DNA from: Nonomuraea sediminis
GTDB taxonomy: Bacteria > Actinomycetota > Actinomycetes > Streptosporangiales > Streptosporangiaceae
Direction: 5' to 3'
Length of the DNA stretch: 64,000 nt
NCBI RefSeq assembly: GCF_018531495.1
Contig: NZ_JAHDTI010000001.1
Coordinates: 868,001-932,000 of the forward strand
Positions 57,510 through 64,000 of the stretch are shown here, piece after piece; within the stretch, counting starts at the first letter, position 1, and each line of letters starts with the position of its first letter. Below the pieces are notes generated by a model. It had not been told where the DNA came from. It saw only the letters and a list, made by a program, of their open reading frames with translations, and searched no databases. A program made the translations under genes and the position numbers.

Positions 57510-58091
57510 CTAAAGAGAAAGCGCCGCGCGGAGGGAGGGCGCGTCGGTGAAGTGGTGGGCGGTGAGGCCGGCGCGCTCGGCGCCCTCGACGTTGTCCTTG
57601 CGGTCGTCGATGAAGACGATGTCGGCGGGGGCGGCGCCGAGGCCCTCGGCCAGGGCGGCGTAGATCTCGGGGTCGGGCTTCACCAGGCCCATGCGGGCGC
57701 TGTAGAAGCGGTGGCCGATGGCGGCGATCCAGGGCAGGCGGTCGAGGCCGTCGGCGATGCAGGCGGGGGCGTTGGACAGCAGGGCCACGCCCGAGCCCCC
57801 GGTGAGCAGCGCGTCGAGGATCGCGACCGTGCCCTCGTCGGGGTGCGACCAGCTGGCGACGTCCAGCTCGACGAGCCTGGCCACCTCGGCCGCCGTCGCG
57901 GGCCGGCCGAGCACGGCGCTCCAGTACGTCTCGGGCGTCAGCGTGGCGCGGTCGAAGTCGAGGCGGTGGTCCCAGTAGCCGCGCTTGAACGTCTCCGGGT
58001 CGGCGCCGACTGCTTCGGCCATCGCGTCTGCGTCGGACTCCGGCTGCGGCAGCGACAGGACGCCGCCGTAGTCGAACACGGTCCACCTCAT
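57510..58091 (-). CDS. HAD-superfamily hydrolase
   Basis: 193 residues. Motif I FDYGGVL (the first Asp and second-position Gly differ slightly from DxDxT; nucleophile Asp7), motif II LLSNAP, Lys in GLVKPDPEIY, motif IV FIDDRKDN. Small-molecule phosphatase or dehalogenase-like. Overlaps the PadR gene by four bases. Confidence 0.88.
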   Translation of the reverse strand: MRWTVFDYGGVLSLPQPESDADAMAEAVGADPETFKRGYWDHRLDFDRATLTPETYWSAVLGRPATAAEVARLVELDVASWSHPDEGTVAILDALLTGGSGVALLSNAPACIADGLDRLPWIAAIGHRFYSARMGLVKPDPEIYAALAEGLGAAPADIVFIDDRKDNVEGAERAGLTAHHFTDAPSLRAALSL

Positions 58092-58642
58092 GCAGGCTCC
58101 CCTTCGAATCTGTAGGCTCCGGCCTCGATCCGCCGGATGAGGCCCCGGGTCCAGTCGGCACCCGCGTCGGCCGAGTGGACCCAGAGGTTCATGATCTCAT
58201 CGATGTGGTCGGCGGGCTCGGGCCCCTGGTAGTAGCGGGCGACGGCGGCGTGCCAGGCCTCCAGTCCCTGCACGCGGCGTCGCAGCAGGTCGAGTACCTC
58301 GTCACGTGACAGGTCGACGATGAAGCCGAGCGCCGCCGACAGCACGTCCAGCTGGGTGTCGAAGGTGGACAGCGCCGTGCGGAGCAGGGCGAAGTACTCC
58401 TCCTCCCCCTTGCCGGTCAGCTCGTACTCGGTGCGCGGCGGGCCGGTCGTCGAGGGCGCCGTGTCGTGGGCCAGCAGGAGTCCCTGCTTGGCCAGTTGCT
58501 TGAGCGCGTGGTAGATCGAGCCGGGTTTGGCGTTGGACCACTCGTGCGCGCCCCACGACTCCAGGTCGCTCCGCACCTGGTAGCCATGGGTCCGGCCGTG
58601 CCGGCGCACCGCGCCGAGGACCAGGAGCCGGATCGCCGACAT
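58088..58642 (-). CDS. PadR-family transcriptional regulator
   Basis: 184 residues from ATG 58642 with GAAGGG just before it. PadR winged helix (MSAIRLLVLGAVRRHGRTHGYQV; PGSIYHALKQLAKQGLLL; TEYELTGKGEEEY) plus a helical dimerisation domain. Divergent from the VOC gene, and the AGTCAA/TTGACT dyad in the gap is a likely operator. Confidence 0.9.
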   Translation of the reverse strand: MSAIRLLVLGAVRRHGRTHGYQVRSDLESWGAHEWSNAKPGSIYHALKQLAKQGLLLAHDTAPSTTGPPRTEYELTGKGEEEYFALLRTALSTFDTQLDVLSAALGFIVDLSRDEVLDLLRRRVQGLEAWHAAVARYYQGPEPADHIDEIMNLWVHSADAGADWTRGLIRRIEAGAYRFEGEPA

Positions 58643-58660
58643 GCCCTTCACCGTATCGGT

Positions 58661-58674
58661 AGTCAAGTTTGACT
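58661..58674. promoter_or_regulatory. PadR-type operator
   Basis: AGTCAAGTTTGACT: perfect 6-bp arms around two bases, in the 46-base gap between divergent genes. TAGGCT (58677-58682) before ATG 58689 may be a leaderless -10. Confidence 0.6.
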
Positions 58675-58688
58675 AGTAGGCTCGGGGC

Positions 58689-59393
58689 ATGGCTGAGAAG
58701 TTGTCCGCGATGCTGCCGTGCCCCTCGATCCGCGAGATCGTCGACTTCTACGAGGCGCTCGGCTTCTCACTCACCTACCTGCAGGAGCGTCCCTACGGCT
58801 ACGCCGTCGTCGCGCTCGGGGAGATCGAGCTGCACTTCTTCCCGATCAAGGGCTTCGACCCCGCGGCCTCCTACGGCGCGTGCTACATCATGACCACCGA
58901 CGTCGACGACCTCTACCGGCGCTTCCGCGAGGGGCTCAAGCAGGCGCTCGGCCGGGTGCCGACGCGCGGGATCCCCCGGATCGGCCCGCTCAAGAACACC
59001 GCTTACGACGTCCGGCAGTTCATCATGGCCGACCCCGGCGGCAACAGCATCCGGGTCGGCCAGCCGATCCCGTCCGCGCCGCCGCCCACGGATCCCGTGG
59101 CGCGGGCGCTCAGGCTCGCCTCGCTCCTGGGCGACTCCAAGGAGGACTACCCGGCGGCGGCCCGCATCCTCGACCGCCTCCTCACCGGCGACGCCCTCCC
59201 GGCGGCGGACCGGGTCCGCGCCCTCATCCTCCGCGCCGCCATGGCCATGCACCTCGCCGACCCCACCCTCGCCACCCACCTCCTCAACGAAGCCACCCAG
59301 ATCCCCCTGGACACTCCCACCCGCCAATCCCTGACCGACGACCTGACCCGCGCCCAAGACCTCCGCACAACCCTCAGAGACCTCCCCTCATGA
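58689..59393 (+). CDS. VOC/glyoxalase-fold protein with helical C-terminal extension
   Basis: 234 residues from ATG 58689. N-terminal 125 residues form a bleomycin-resistance/VOC domain (MLPCPSIREIVDFYEALGFSLTYLQERPYGYAVVALGEIELHFF, and MADPGGNSIRVGQP). The remaining 100 residues are TPR-like helices (YPAAARILDRLLTG, ALILRAAMAMHLADPTLATHLLNEA). May bind a toxic ligand. The divergent PadR gene probably controls it. Confidence 0.85.
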   Translation: MAEKLSAMLPCPSIREIVDFYEALGFSLTYLQERPYGYAVVALGEIELHFFPIKGFDPAASYGACYIMTTDVDDLYRRFREGLKQALGRVPTRGIPRIGPLKNTAYDVRQFIMADPGGNSIRVGQPIPSAPPPTDPVARALRLASLLGDSKEDYPAAARILDRLLTGDALPAADRVRALILRAAMAMHLADPTLATHLLNEATQIPLDTPTRQSLTDDLTRAQDLRTTLRDLPS

Positions 59394-59456
59394 GCAACGA
59401 CCAGCCCTCACCACCACCCACACCCCGGCCGAGAACCCGCACCCCGGATCGGAGGG

Positions 59457-60275
59457 CTAGGCGAGGAAGGGCTGGAGGTAGGGGGTGAGGGCGGGGCAGC
59501 CGAGGTACTTCTCGGCGGTGTGGAAGTCGATCCAGTCGAGGTTGACGAGTTCCTCGACGTCGATGCCGTCGAAGCTGTCCCGTAGGTCCGGGGGGATGGC
59601 GGCGATGTCGTCCTTGTCGGCGATGTTGACCCAGCGGCCCACGCCCTTGGGACGCTCCCCGCGGCCGTTGATGGGCGCCGGCAGGAGGCGTTCGAAGACG
59701 ACGTTGCGCATGCCGAGCGGGCTGCCGAGGGTGATGAGGAGGTCGACCTGGAGATCCGGGTTCGCCCACAGGGTCTCGTAGGTGACGACGCTGCCGAGTG
59801 AGTGCGCGATGAGGACCTTGGGCTGGTTCCGCCGGATCACGTCGGCCACGATCGCCTGGGCCTTCTCGCGCTTGGCCGGGTTGGTCAGGTAGGCGGCCAC
59901 CTCGGGCGCGAACAGCTTGGCGAACGAGGCCGACCTGCTGTCGAGCTTGGCCAGCAGCCAGCCGGTGAACGCCTTGAGCGACCGCGTCAGATCCTCGCCG
60001 AGCCCCAGGTGCTTGGCCCAGTCGATGAGGACCTGGTGGGTGGGCGCGTCCATGGCCGCGAACCCCAGTGGGTGCCCGCCGGCGGGCCCGTCGTGCAGGA
60101 CGTGGGCGTAGTAGGCGACCTCGCTGAAGTAGTCCTCGGTCTCGCCGCCCTGGGAGACGTGCAGGTAGCGGTCCCATTTCTGGCGCATCGCCTCGGCCGC
60201 GCCGCCGACCGACTGGCCCGCCTCCATGAAGTACTTGTACTTGCCGATCCCATGCACGCCGACGATGCCCGCCAT
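59457..60275 (-). CDS. Cytoplasmic alpha/beta hydrolase
   Basis: 272 residues from ATG 60275, with GGGGAGG five bases upstream. Oxyanion HGIG (8-11), nucleophile Ser159 in LIAHSLGSVV, acid Asp220 or Asp222 (NIADKDD) and His252 (DWIDFHTAEKY). No signal peptide. Substrate unknown. It is divergent from an XRE regulator whose gene is preceded by two tandem operators; the pair looks like an inducible effector under its own switch. Confidence 0.85.
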   Translation of the reverse strand: MAGIVGVHGIGKYKYFMEAGQSVGGAAEAMRQKWDRYLHVSQGGETEDYFSEVAYYAHVLHDGPAGGHPLGFAAMDAPTHQVLIDWAKHLGLGEDLTRSLKAFTGWLLAKLDSRSASFAKLFAPEVAAYLTNPAKREKAQAIVADVIRRNQPKVLIAHSLGSVVTYETLWANPDLQVDLLITLGSPLGMRNVVFERLLPAPINGRGERPKGVGRWVNIADKDDIAAIPPDLRDSFDGIDVEELVNLDWIDFHTAEKYLGCPALTPYLQPFLA

Positions 60276-60357
60276 TACGGCCTCCCCACCTTGATCCGTA
60301 ATTTCACGCGATAGTGACATACGCCACTTGCATCCGGACGTCAACCCGCCTGCGGGG

Positions 60358-60393
60358 CTTTAGGCTTGCCTAAAGGTTTAGATAGAGCTAAAG
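60358..60393. promoter_or_regulatory. Two tandem 18-bp operators
   Basis: CTTTAG-N6-CTAAAG at 60358-60375 is directly followed by GTTTAG-N6-CTAAAG at 60376-60393. The first unit is a perfect palindrome (CTTTAGGCTTGCCTAAAG). The exact 18-base periodicity suggests cooperative binding of two repressor dimers. The XRE protein encoded at 60433 is the natural candidate. Confidence 0.75.
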
Positions 60394-60432
60394 TCAAGGC
60401 ATCGAGAGCTGACCGGCGAGAGCGAGCCCGCT

Positions 60433-60705
60433 ATGGCCTTCCGTCGCAACACCCCGGACGTCGACACGGGCAGGCCAGGAGGCCTCACCGCGGAAGTGGT
60501 CGACGAGATCACCTGGTACATGCGGGAGCACAAGATCACACGCGCGGATCTGGCGGCGTCCATGCACGTGTCTCCGGGCCGGGTCAGCCAAATCCTCTCG
60601 GGCGACGAAAACCTCACCCTCAAGACACTCAGCGCCGTCATCGACGCCCTCGGCGCCCGCCTCGACCTCACCCTCACCGACCTCGAGCCCCCAGACCTGA
60701 CCTAG
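60433..60705 (+). CDS. XRE-family helix-turn-helix regulator
   Basis: 90 residues from ATG 60433. HTH: YMREHKITRADLAASMHVSPGRVSQILSGDENLTLKTLSAVIDALGARLDLTL, typical for single-domain XRE repressors and antitoxins. No strong ribosome site. It is divergent from an alpha/beta hydrolase, with the dual operator in the gap. Confidence 0.88.
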   Translation: MAFRRNTPDVDTGRPGGLTAEVVDEITWYMREHKITRADLAASMHVSPGRVSQILSGDENLTLKTLSAVIDALGARLDLTLTDLEPPDLT

Positions 60706-60798
60706 CTTCGCCCACCGCACGCCAAGCCCCCTTCCTCACACCCAAAGGCCTTTCCCTGCTACGGCGAGCTTCGTGCGCCCACACAGGCCTTTCCCTGC

Positions 60799-60911
60799 TA
60801 CGGCGAGCTTCGTGCGCCCACGCAGGCCTTGCGCTGTTACGGCAAGCCGCCCCACCGGCCGCCCGCCGCACTTCGGCTGAGGACCCGCGACCGGCGCTTC
60901 CGGCGAGTCGG
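60799..60911 (-). repeat. Left arm of 113-bp inverted repeat
   Basis: Reverse complement matches 61189-61301 at 111 of 113 positions. The 39-bp direct repeat overlaps its outer end. The element spanned by both arms is 503 bases. Confidence 0.88.
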
Positions 60912-61188
60912 TGACAGTCACCCGCCGCCACGACGCTTCCTTCACCGGGCACCGTGGCTCCACCGGCCCCACCGTCCATGGCGCCGAACCCCACTTGCAC
61001 ACCACCTCACCGCCCCGGCGCCTGCAAGGCGACCCGCGGGCTCTCTACTCCCCGAGCTCACCGCGTCCCGAGACGGGTCCCGTGGTGCGTTGGGTGATCG
61101 TGGTGTCGTGGCCGGCCGGGGCGTGCCGTGGTTGGGCTGGGGACCGTGGTGCCTGGGCTTCGGGCGTCGTTGCGGTGGGTGAGGTGGC

Positions 61189-61301
61189 CCGACTCGCCGG
61201 AAGCGCCGGGCGCGGGCCCTCAGCCGAAGTGCGGCGGGCGGCCGGTGGGGCGGCTTGCCGTAACAGCGCAAGGCCTGCGTGGGCGCACGAAGCTCGCCGT
61301 A
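61189..61301 (+). repeat. Right arm of 113-bp inverted repeat
   Basis: Partner of 60799-60911. Related to the single copy at 57416-57489. No transposase is encoded between the arms, so a non-autonomous (MITE-like) element or recombination product is possible. Confidence 0.88.
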
Positions 61302-61438
61302 CGGAAGAAGATCCCGCGACACAGGACAGGGCTATGGGCGGCGGCTCGCCGTACAGGAGACCTCGAGACAAGGCCGTACAGAAGGCCCCGACACAAAAGC
61401 CCTACAGATCGCGGCGCAAGAGAGACGCAAGGCAGTGG

Positions 61439-62212
61439 CTACGGGTGGGGGCGGTCGGTGGTGAGGGTGGCGCGGGCTGGGGGCGCGAAGACGGGCAGGG
61501 AGCGGTAGCCGGCGCGGAAGGCGATCGCGAGCAGGCGGAGGAGTTCGTTCTCCGCGTCGTGGCGGAGGATGCCGTGCATGCGTGTCAGGTCGTTGAGGTA
61601 GCGCTCGTAGCGGGGCGTCTTGGTGTGGCGGGAGCCGCGCAGGGCCGTGACGACCTTGGATCTGGGTGCGCCGTCCTCGATGAGGGCGGCGACGTCGAGG
61701 CGGCGTTCGATGGCGTCGAGCCGGGCGTGGATGCGGGCACGGCGGCGTTCCTCGGGCGTGAGGCGCTCCCTGATCCGCTCGTGGTAGCGGAAGGCGGCGA
61801 GGCTGAGTTCGTAGACGCTCCAGGAGTCGTCGACCCGCCGCTCGCACCACACCAGCTGGTCCTCGGCCATCGCCTGGTCCAGCCGGGCCAGCAGCGTCAC
61901 CAGCCAGAACGTGGCCGCCTCCCTGGCCAGCGACCGCCGGTCCTCCTCGCGCTCCCGTACCTGGCTCAGCCAGAGTCCGCTGGGCGCGATCGCCCCCAGG
62001 GCCGTGGACAGGTACTGGTTGAGCAGGAACCCGCTGGCCAGCGCCACGGCGGCCGACGCGCACCCCGTCAGCAGGACCACCGATAAGGCCAGCCAGCGCG
62101 CCTGGGGGCCGAAAGGCCGCCCGCGCGCCTGGCACCGCAGCAACAGGAACGCCACCGCCGACAGGATCGCCAGCCCCGCGGTCAACCCGATCTGCCCCGG
62201 ACTGACCTGCAT
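61439..62212 (-). CDS. Hypothetical membrane protein with helical C-terminal domain
   Basis: 257 residues from ATG 62212 (the frame reaches 62260, but GGAGAGG suits the later start). Two to three N-terminal membrane helices (IGLTAGLAILSAVAFLLL; LALSVVLLTGCASAAVALASGFLL), then a charged helical domain (YHERIRERLTPEERRRARIHARLDAIERRLDVAALI). No family recognised. Transcribed alone. Confidence 0.7.
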   Translation of the reverse strand: MQVSPGQIGLTAGLAILSAVAFLLLRCQARGRPFGPQARWLALSVVLLTGCASAAVALASGFLLNQYLSTALGAIAPSGLWLSQVREREEDRRSLAREAATFWLVTLLARLDQAMAEDQLVWCERRVDDSWSVYELSLAAFRYHERIRERLTPEERRRARIHARLDAIERRLDVAALIEDGAPRSKVVTALRGSRHTKTPRYERYLNDLTRMHGILRHDAENELLRLLAIAFRAGYRSLPVFAPPARATLTTDRPHP

Positions 62213-62337
62213 GGAATCCGCCTCTCCCCCAGGGTGTTGCCTCCATAGTCGCAGCGGCAACGGATGTTGAAAATCCCGTTGCCGTCGGCATATGTCCCTC
62301 AGATACGGTGAAAACCCACCACAAAGGAGTTCATGCC

Positions 62338-62745
62338 ATGCCCGGCCCGCTGATCGTCAACGACTCGGTCGTCATCCCCGACGCCGAGCTCATCTGGCGT
62401 TTCTCGCGTTCGTCGGGCCCCGGCGGCCAGGGGGTCAACACCACCGACAGCCGGGTCGAGCTCACCTTCGACGTGGCGGCCACGACCGCGCTGCCCGACG
62501 AACTCAAGGCCCGCGCGCTGTCGCGCCTGCCAGGCCCCACGATCACGATCGCCGCCTCGGAGTACCGTTCGCAGCTGCGCAACCGCGAGGCCGCCCTGCA
62601 GCGCCTGGCCCAGCGCCTGCGCGAGGCCATCGTCCCGCCGCCCAAGCACCGCCGCGCCACCAAGCCCACGCGCGGCTCGGTCGAACGCCGCATCGCCACC
62701 AAGAAGCAGCGCTCCGACCTCAAACGCCTCCGCCGCTCCCCGTAG
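62338..62745 (+). CDS. arfB: Peptidyl-tRNA hydrolase ArfB (ribosome rescue)
   Basis: 135 residues from ATG 62338, with AGGAG eight bases upstream. Catalytic GGQ at 29-31 (SSGPGGQGVN) and the basic C-terminal tail (KPTRGSVERRIATKKQRSDLKRLRR) that enters the empty mRNA channel of stalled ribosomes. Releases peptide from non-stop complexes. Length is normal for ArfB/YaeJ. Confidence 0.92.
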   Translation: MPGPLIVNDSVVIPDAELIWRFSRSSGPGGQGVNTTDSRVELTFDVAATTALPDELKARALSRLPGPTITIAASEYRSQLRNREAALQRLAQRLREAIVPPPKHRRATKPTRGSVERRIATKKQRSDLKRLRRSP

Positions 62746-63134
62746 ACGCCACTGAAGGCGCGCCCCTCCGCAAAGGCCACGCCGTACGGCTAACGCCGCG
62801 CCTGTCCCACAAAGGCCATGCCGTACGGCCGCCGCCGCGCCTATCCCGCCGCCTCCGTAGTGGCCACGTAGTACGACCACGGCTGTCCCACAAAGGCCAT
62901 GCCGTACGGCCACCGCCGCACCGCCTCCGTAGTGGCCATGCCGTACGGCTGCCGCCACCCCCGCCCACCCCCCGCCGCCGTGCGCGGGCGCCTGTCCTTC
63001 ACGCCACTCCGGTGATGACGCGTCCCGCCGTTACGCCGTCACCGAAACCACCCCCCGGGACCGCCGGGCACTCGTGGCACCGCAATACAATCCACAACTG
63101 TGTTGTATTGAAAGCCCGAGAGAAAGGTGCCGAA
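62746..63134. repeat. Intergenic array of GCCGTACGGC repeats
   Basis: No gene supported. The self-complementary decamer GCCGTACGGC occurs at 62781, 62820, 62901 and 62940, with a degenerate copy near 62868. Spacings are 39, 48, 33 and 39 bases. Each copy follows AAAGGCC(A/G) or AGTGGCCA. The last part (63083-63110) is the dyad listed next. Confidence 0.75.
63083..63110. promoter_or_regulatory. Strong dyad before the RibD_C gene
   Basis: CAATACAA (63083-63090) and TTGTATTG (63103-63110) are perfect arms, with an inner CACA/TGTG pair in the 12-base centre. TGTATT (63104-63109) may be the -10, so the dyad would be a repressor site. The tract is AT-rich within a GC-rich region. Confidence 0.65.
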
Positions 63135-63785
63135 GTGGCGACCGATGACGAGGAACGACCCAGGGTGGCCGTGTGCCTGGCGGGCTCATTAGACGGCCGC
63201 ATCTGGCATCCCGACCAGCAGGTGCTGGGCAGCCGCCGTGACCGCCTGGTCCTCGAGCGGCTGCGCTCCCAGGCCGACCTGCTGCTCTACGGCGCGGGGA
63301 CCGCCCGCGCCGACCGCAGGGAGATCCGTTTCACGTATCCGGGACTACGGGCGGAGGTGCCCCCGATCGCCGTCGTGGCCACGCGGGCGGACTTCGACTG
63401 GGAGAATCCGTTCTGGTCCACCAAATCCCGAAAAATCCTGGTATTGCCGAAGAAGGCCGAGGTCCCGCCCGGCATCGAGGTGCTCGAGGTGGACGACACC
63501 CAGGACCTGGCAGGCGTGATCGAGCGCCTCGGTTTCCGCCGAGTGCTGTGCGAGGGCGGCGGGCGCCTGTTCGCCTCGCTCGCCCGCCAGAACCTGGTGG
63601 ACGAGCTCTTCTACACCGTCACCCCGTGGCTGCTCGGCGGCGACGCCACCCCCGCGGCCGCGTCCGGCCTCGCGCCCCACCGCTACACCCTGGTCGAGGC
63701 GAACGTCGCCGACCAGGAGATCTTTCTCCGCTACCGCAGCCCCAACGGCCGTGCCTGGCCGATCGAGGAGGACCTCCGACCATGA
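63135..63785 (+). CDS. RibD C-terminal domain reductase (DHFR-like fold)
   Basis: 216 residues from GTG 63135 with AAAGG seven bases upstream. NADPH-binding reductase fold: VAVCLAGSLDGRIW, LLLYGAGTARADRREI, GFRRVLCEGGGRLFASLARQNLVDELFYTVTPWLLGGD. Stand-alone RibD_C proteins reduce pyrimidine or pterin-like compounds. Overlaps the next gene (ATGA), which belongs to GTP cyclohydrolases, so a pterin or deazapurine pathway is likely. Confidence 0.88.
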   Translation: MATDDEERPRVAVCLAGSLDGRIWHPDQQVLGSRRDRLVLERLRSQADLLLYGAGTARADRREIRFTYPGLRAEVPPIAVVATRADFDWENPFWSTKSRKILVLPKKAEVPPGIEVLEVDDTQDLAGVIERLGFRRVLCEGGGRLFASLARQNLVDELFYTVTPWLLGGDATPAAASGLAPHRYTLVEANVADQEIFLRYRSPNGRAWPIEEDLRP

Positions 63786-64000
63786 CCGTTACCACCCAGC
63801 CCTATACCGACGACTTCTACGACGTGCCCGCCCAGCAGCCCGCCGTCGGCATCGCGCTCGACCGGGTGGGCGTGCACGGCCAGCGCGCCAGGATCAACGC
63901 GGCCGACGACCTGTTCGGCGGCCCGTTCGACCTGCTCTGTGACGTGAACGCCGAGGTCAGCCTGGGTTCCGACCAGCGGGGCATCCACATGTCCCGCATC
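63782..64000 (+). CDS. GTP cyclohydrolase FolE2-like (3' end outside window)
   Basis: 73 N-terminal residues visible. IALDRVGVHGQRARINAAD, then CDVNAEVSLGSDQRGIHMSRI: the GxHMSR motif is the hallmark of type IB (FolE2/MptA) GTP cyclohydrolases, which open GTP to 7,8-dihydroneopterin triphosphate or a related product. Coupled to a RibD_C reductase. The gene continues beyond base 64000. Confidence 0.75.
   Translation, partial: MTVTTQPYTDDFYDVPAQQPAVGIALDRVGVHGQRARINAADDLFGGPFDLLCDVNAEVSLGSDQRGIHMSRI

Larger units (their letters stand above)
60706..61438. other. Gene-free repeat tract
   Basis: No gene supported. It holds a 39-bp direct repeat (60746-60784, 60785-60823, degenerate third to about 60862) and a 113-bp inverted repeat (next entries) around a 277-base centre (60912-61188). 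The right flank (61302-61438) has further copies of the short motif CTCGCCGTAC. Confidence 0.7.

Noticed and set aside
60912..61188. Gene inside the inverted-repeat element
   Set aside because: Open frames here are shadows without ribosome sites, and they change with the repeat arms. No transposase motif was seen.

Overview
This is a gapless stretch of a high-GC actinobacterial chromosome. GTG starts, four-base ATGA/GTGA overlaps, mycothiol- and F420-linked enzymes, a Lon gene behind an HspR-type HAIR operator, AICE-like genes and several apparently leaderless genes (a -10 hexamer 7 to 8 bases before the start codon) all fit Actinomycetota. Gene content suggests the Streptosporangiales, for example Nonomuraea, but this is an inference and not proven by the window.

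Layout. 1-3.9 kb: end of a CydC-type ABC exporter, then an operon of a membrane protein, a winged-helix regulator and an ABC-2 exporter behind a promoter that overlaps an inverted repeat. 3.9-5.2 kb: an HtrA-type serine protease. 5.26-15.67 kb: a decayed integrative element lying exactly between the htrA promoter region and the 3' end of a fadD-type gene, bracketed by 59-bp imperfect direct repeats. It mixes a truncated tyrosine integrase, a phage packaging module (small and large terminase, portal, minor capsid protein) and an AICE-like conjugation and regulation module (DUF2637-like membrane protein, truncated TraB/FtsK-like protein, GntR repressor with a palindromic operator).

15.7-24.3 kb: acyl-CoA synthetase, an odd Lys/aromatic-rich secreted protein, the MetQIN methionine importer, a GH13 glycosidase, an FUSC-family protein with a divergent MarR regulator, and a membrane protein. 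24.3-33 kb: a 1193-residue histidine kinase made of two tandem copies, the first without the phosphoacceptor His; Lon; and a second kinase with a duplicated sensor plus its NarL-type regulator. 33-43.2 kb: a PaaK-like ligase, alpha/beta hydrolase, acyltransferase, heme oxygenase, two TetR regulators, an MFS exporter, a P450, an FG-GAP protein, an F420-type oxidoreductase and a mycothiol-dependent-isomerase relative.

43.2-53.7 kb: an RraA-like protein behind three 84-bp tandem repeats, then an OmpR-type two-component system co-directional with a MacAB-like export system, a divergent second adaptor with a low-complexity insert, and a Tat-exported PhoD phosphatase. 53.8-64 kb: an HSP90-family chaperone overlapping a TPR protein, HAD and PadR genes, a VOC protein, an alpha/beta hydrolase facing an XRE regulator with two tandem 18-bp operators, a repeat-rich tract with 113-bp inverted repeats, ArfB, and the start of a RibD_C-FolE2-like operon behind a strong dyad.

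The best candidates for something undescribed are the HSP90-TPR pair, the promoter-targeting hybrid phage/AICE island, the pseudokinase-kinase fusion, and the XRE/alpha-beta hydrolase locus with its dual operator. No rRNA, tRNA or CRISPR array was seen.
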